Shown here in pieces: positions 62,895-64,000 of a stretch of 64,000 bases of DNA. Numbering within the stretch: position 1 is the stretch's first letter; every line of letters starts with the position of its first letter. The stretch is from Hypholoma sublateritium FD-334 SS-4 (taxonomy: Eukaryota > Basidiomycota > Agaricomycetes > Agaricales > Strophariaceae): positions 1 to 64,000 of the forward strand of contig KN817644.1 in assembly GCA_000827495.1 (NCBI GenBank), written 5' to 3'. Below the pieces are notes generated by a model. It saw nothing but the letters and a program-made list of their open reading frames with translations. It had not been told where the DNA came from and did no database searches. Both the position numbers and the translations under genes were made by a program.

Positions 62895-64000
62895 CTATGA
62901 TGTAGTCTCGGGTTGTTGCTTTGCCGCCTCAGCATCTGCATGCGCGACCGTGACTTGCTCGTCACTTGGCTTCGCATTGCGACCTTTACCCGGCGGGGGA
63001 GGATGGTAGACCTTTTCCTATACAAAGACTCAATATTCGATAGACGCGGAAAAATAATCTGGCAACCTTCTTCTTGCCCTTTGGCTTCGCGTTCGGGTCG
63101 GGATAAGCGAGCGCAGTGATCTTCTGCCACTCTGCGTTCTCCTCGAACTCTTGGCGGATGGGCGCAAGCAGGCGGTTGATGCCGTCCGCGACGGACGCCT
63201 TCAAGTCCTTGGGGTGCAACGTCTTCGCCGCAAAGTCGGCCTCGATCTCGGCGAACGACGCATAGTGCGTCGACCCGCCGAACTTGGCGTCACGTTCGAC
63301 GCTGAACACCGTGCCGGGCGGCGCGTCGTCGCTGATGAATGGGCGCTGGTCGCCGAGGCCCTGCACGAGCGCGGTATGCCCCGCTGAGCGCTCGAGGCGC
63401 AGCTTGCTGATCGGGATGAGCACCGCGTTGACGAACGCGAGCACACCGTTCCCCTCTATGTTGCCCTCCTCGCAGAACGCGGACTTTAGCTTCTTGCGCA
63501 CGACCTCGGGAGTGTCAAGGAAGTCGATCTTCGAGTTCGGGTCCGACGCGGACATCTTGCCACCCGCGAGCCCGGGCACCATCGCATTCATCAGGTGCGC
63601 GCGCTTCGCGTACCCCAGCCGCGGGAGGTAGAGCTCCGCGAAGGTGAAGATCTTGCGCTGGTCGATGCCACCGAACTGAAAGTCGCAGTCGAGGTACTGC
63701 TCGTCGAGCGCCTGTAGCCCGGGGTACAGCAGTCCGCTTAGCAGTGGGCTCTCGACTTGCTTGACGACCTCCGCGCCGGCCTTCTTCGCGTCGTGCTCGG
63801 ACACCGTCGCGCAGAGGCGGTAGTTGTCCATATTGTACTCCTTCGTGAGCTGGTAGGACGAGCCCTCGACGAAGCGTAGCGAGGAGGTTGGGATCCCGAG
63901 CGACGTGAACACGGCCGTCAGCAGAAATTTGTAGTACTTTGTCCGGTGGGCCACGAGATCAAGCGGCGCCTTGAGGTTGTCCAGGAATGCGTGGATATCT
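62895..64000 (-). CDS. TYS1: Tyrosyl-tRNA synthetase, cytosolic (5' end outside window)
   Basis: The visible part runs from DNLKAPLDLVAHRTKYYKFL to a C-terminus KQPETTS. It contains QLTKEYNMDNYRLCATVSEH, LLYPGLQALDEQYLDCDFQF-GGIDQRKIF, YAKRAHLMNAMVPGLAGGKM with the KMSAS loop, and SKIDFLDTPEVVRKKLKSAF. After a last intron the basic-acidic tail KVYHPPPPGKGRNAK follows. These fit the eukaryotic-archaeal class I TyrRS, which charges tRNA-Tyr. The HIGH-like motif and tyrosine-pocket start lie beyond base 64000. The tail lacks the EMAP-II domain of animals, as expected for fungi. Strong GC3 bias in the large exon suggests high expression. Confidence 0.93.

Overview
The window is nuclear DNA from a filamentous fungus, almost certainly an Agaricomycete (Basidiomycota). 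Nearly every gene is split by many introns of about 50-60 nt with GT-AG ends and is read as a single eukaryotic gene, not in operons. The gene set fits a wood- or litter-decaying basidiomycete: Lam16A-type GH16 laminarinases, a long-N-terminus MFS sugar porter and a DnaJ-X protein. Single-base Ns occur only in the first ~3.1 kb, so that end is lower-quality draft sequence. I rebuilt gene models by hand from splice sites and reading frame. For the models whose exon lengths I summed, the total was divisible by three, except the methyltransferase at 23.1-24.2 kb. No tRNA, rRNA, CRISPR array or intact transposon was recognised.

Layout: 0-3.5 kb holds disrupted coding-like sequence, including two pieces of DNA polymerase epsilon (POL2) brought close together. 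4.6-7.8 kb holds an organellar cyclophilin (-) and an alpha/beta-hydrolase (+). 7.9-15.3 kb is a tandem array of three GH16 endo-beta-1,3(4)-glucanase genes, all on the minus strand. 16.6-21.5 kb carries ZPR1 and an FCP1/NIF-domain protein. 21.7-31.2 kb carries a ubiquitin C-terminal hydrolase, a SAM methyltransferase, two paralogous tandem ubiquitin-like-domain genes, the URM1/MoCo activating enzyme UBA4 and a small RING/IBR-like protein. 32.9-34.8 kb is a multi-beta-trefoil protein. 37-44.2 kb carries a WDR48-type WD-repeat protein, an HNH-like protein and a C2H2 regulator. 46-49.7 kb is a duplicated pair of secreted Ser/Thr-rich proteins. 50.7-57.1 kb carries MRM2 (mitochondrial rRNA methyltransferase), a TFIIIC tau55-like subunit and PRP43 helicase. 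58.3-64 kb carries an MFS sugar transporter, a DnaJ-X co-chaperone and the 3' part of cytosolic tyrosyl-tRNA synthetase, which runs off the end.

Most genes are ordinary housekeeping genes. The parts that stand out are (i) the GH16 triplet with an intron presence/absence difference, (ii) two related tandem UBL proteins in a neighbourhood rich in ubiquitin-system genes, (iii) a duplicated block encoding unrecognised secreted proteins with a recurring ICFP-type motif and a conserved proximal promoter, (iv) a 12-nt microexon in the ubiquitin hydrolase and a GC-AG intron in ZPR1, and (v) the fused POL2 pieces at the left edge. Product names rest on motif recognition from memory, without database searches.
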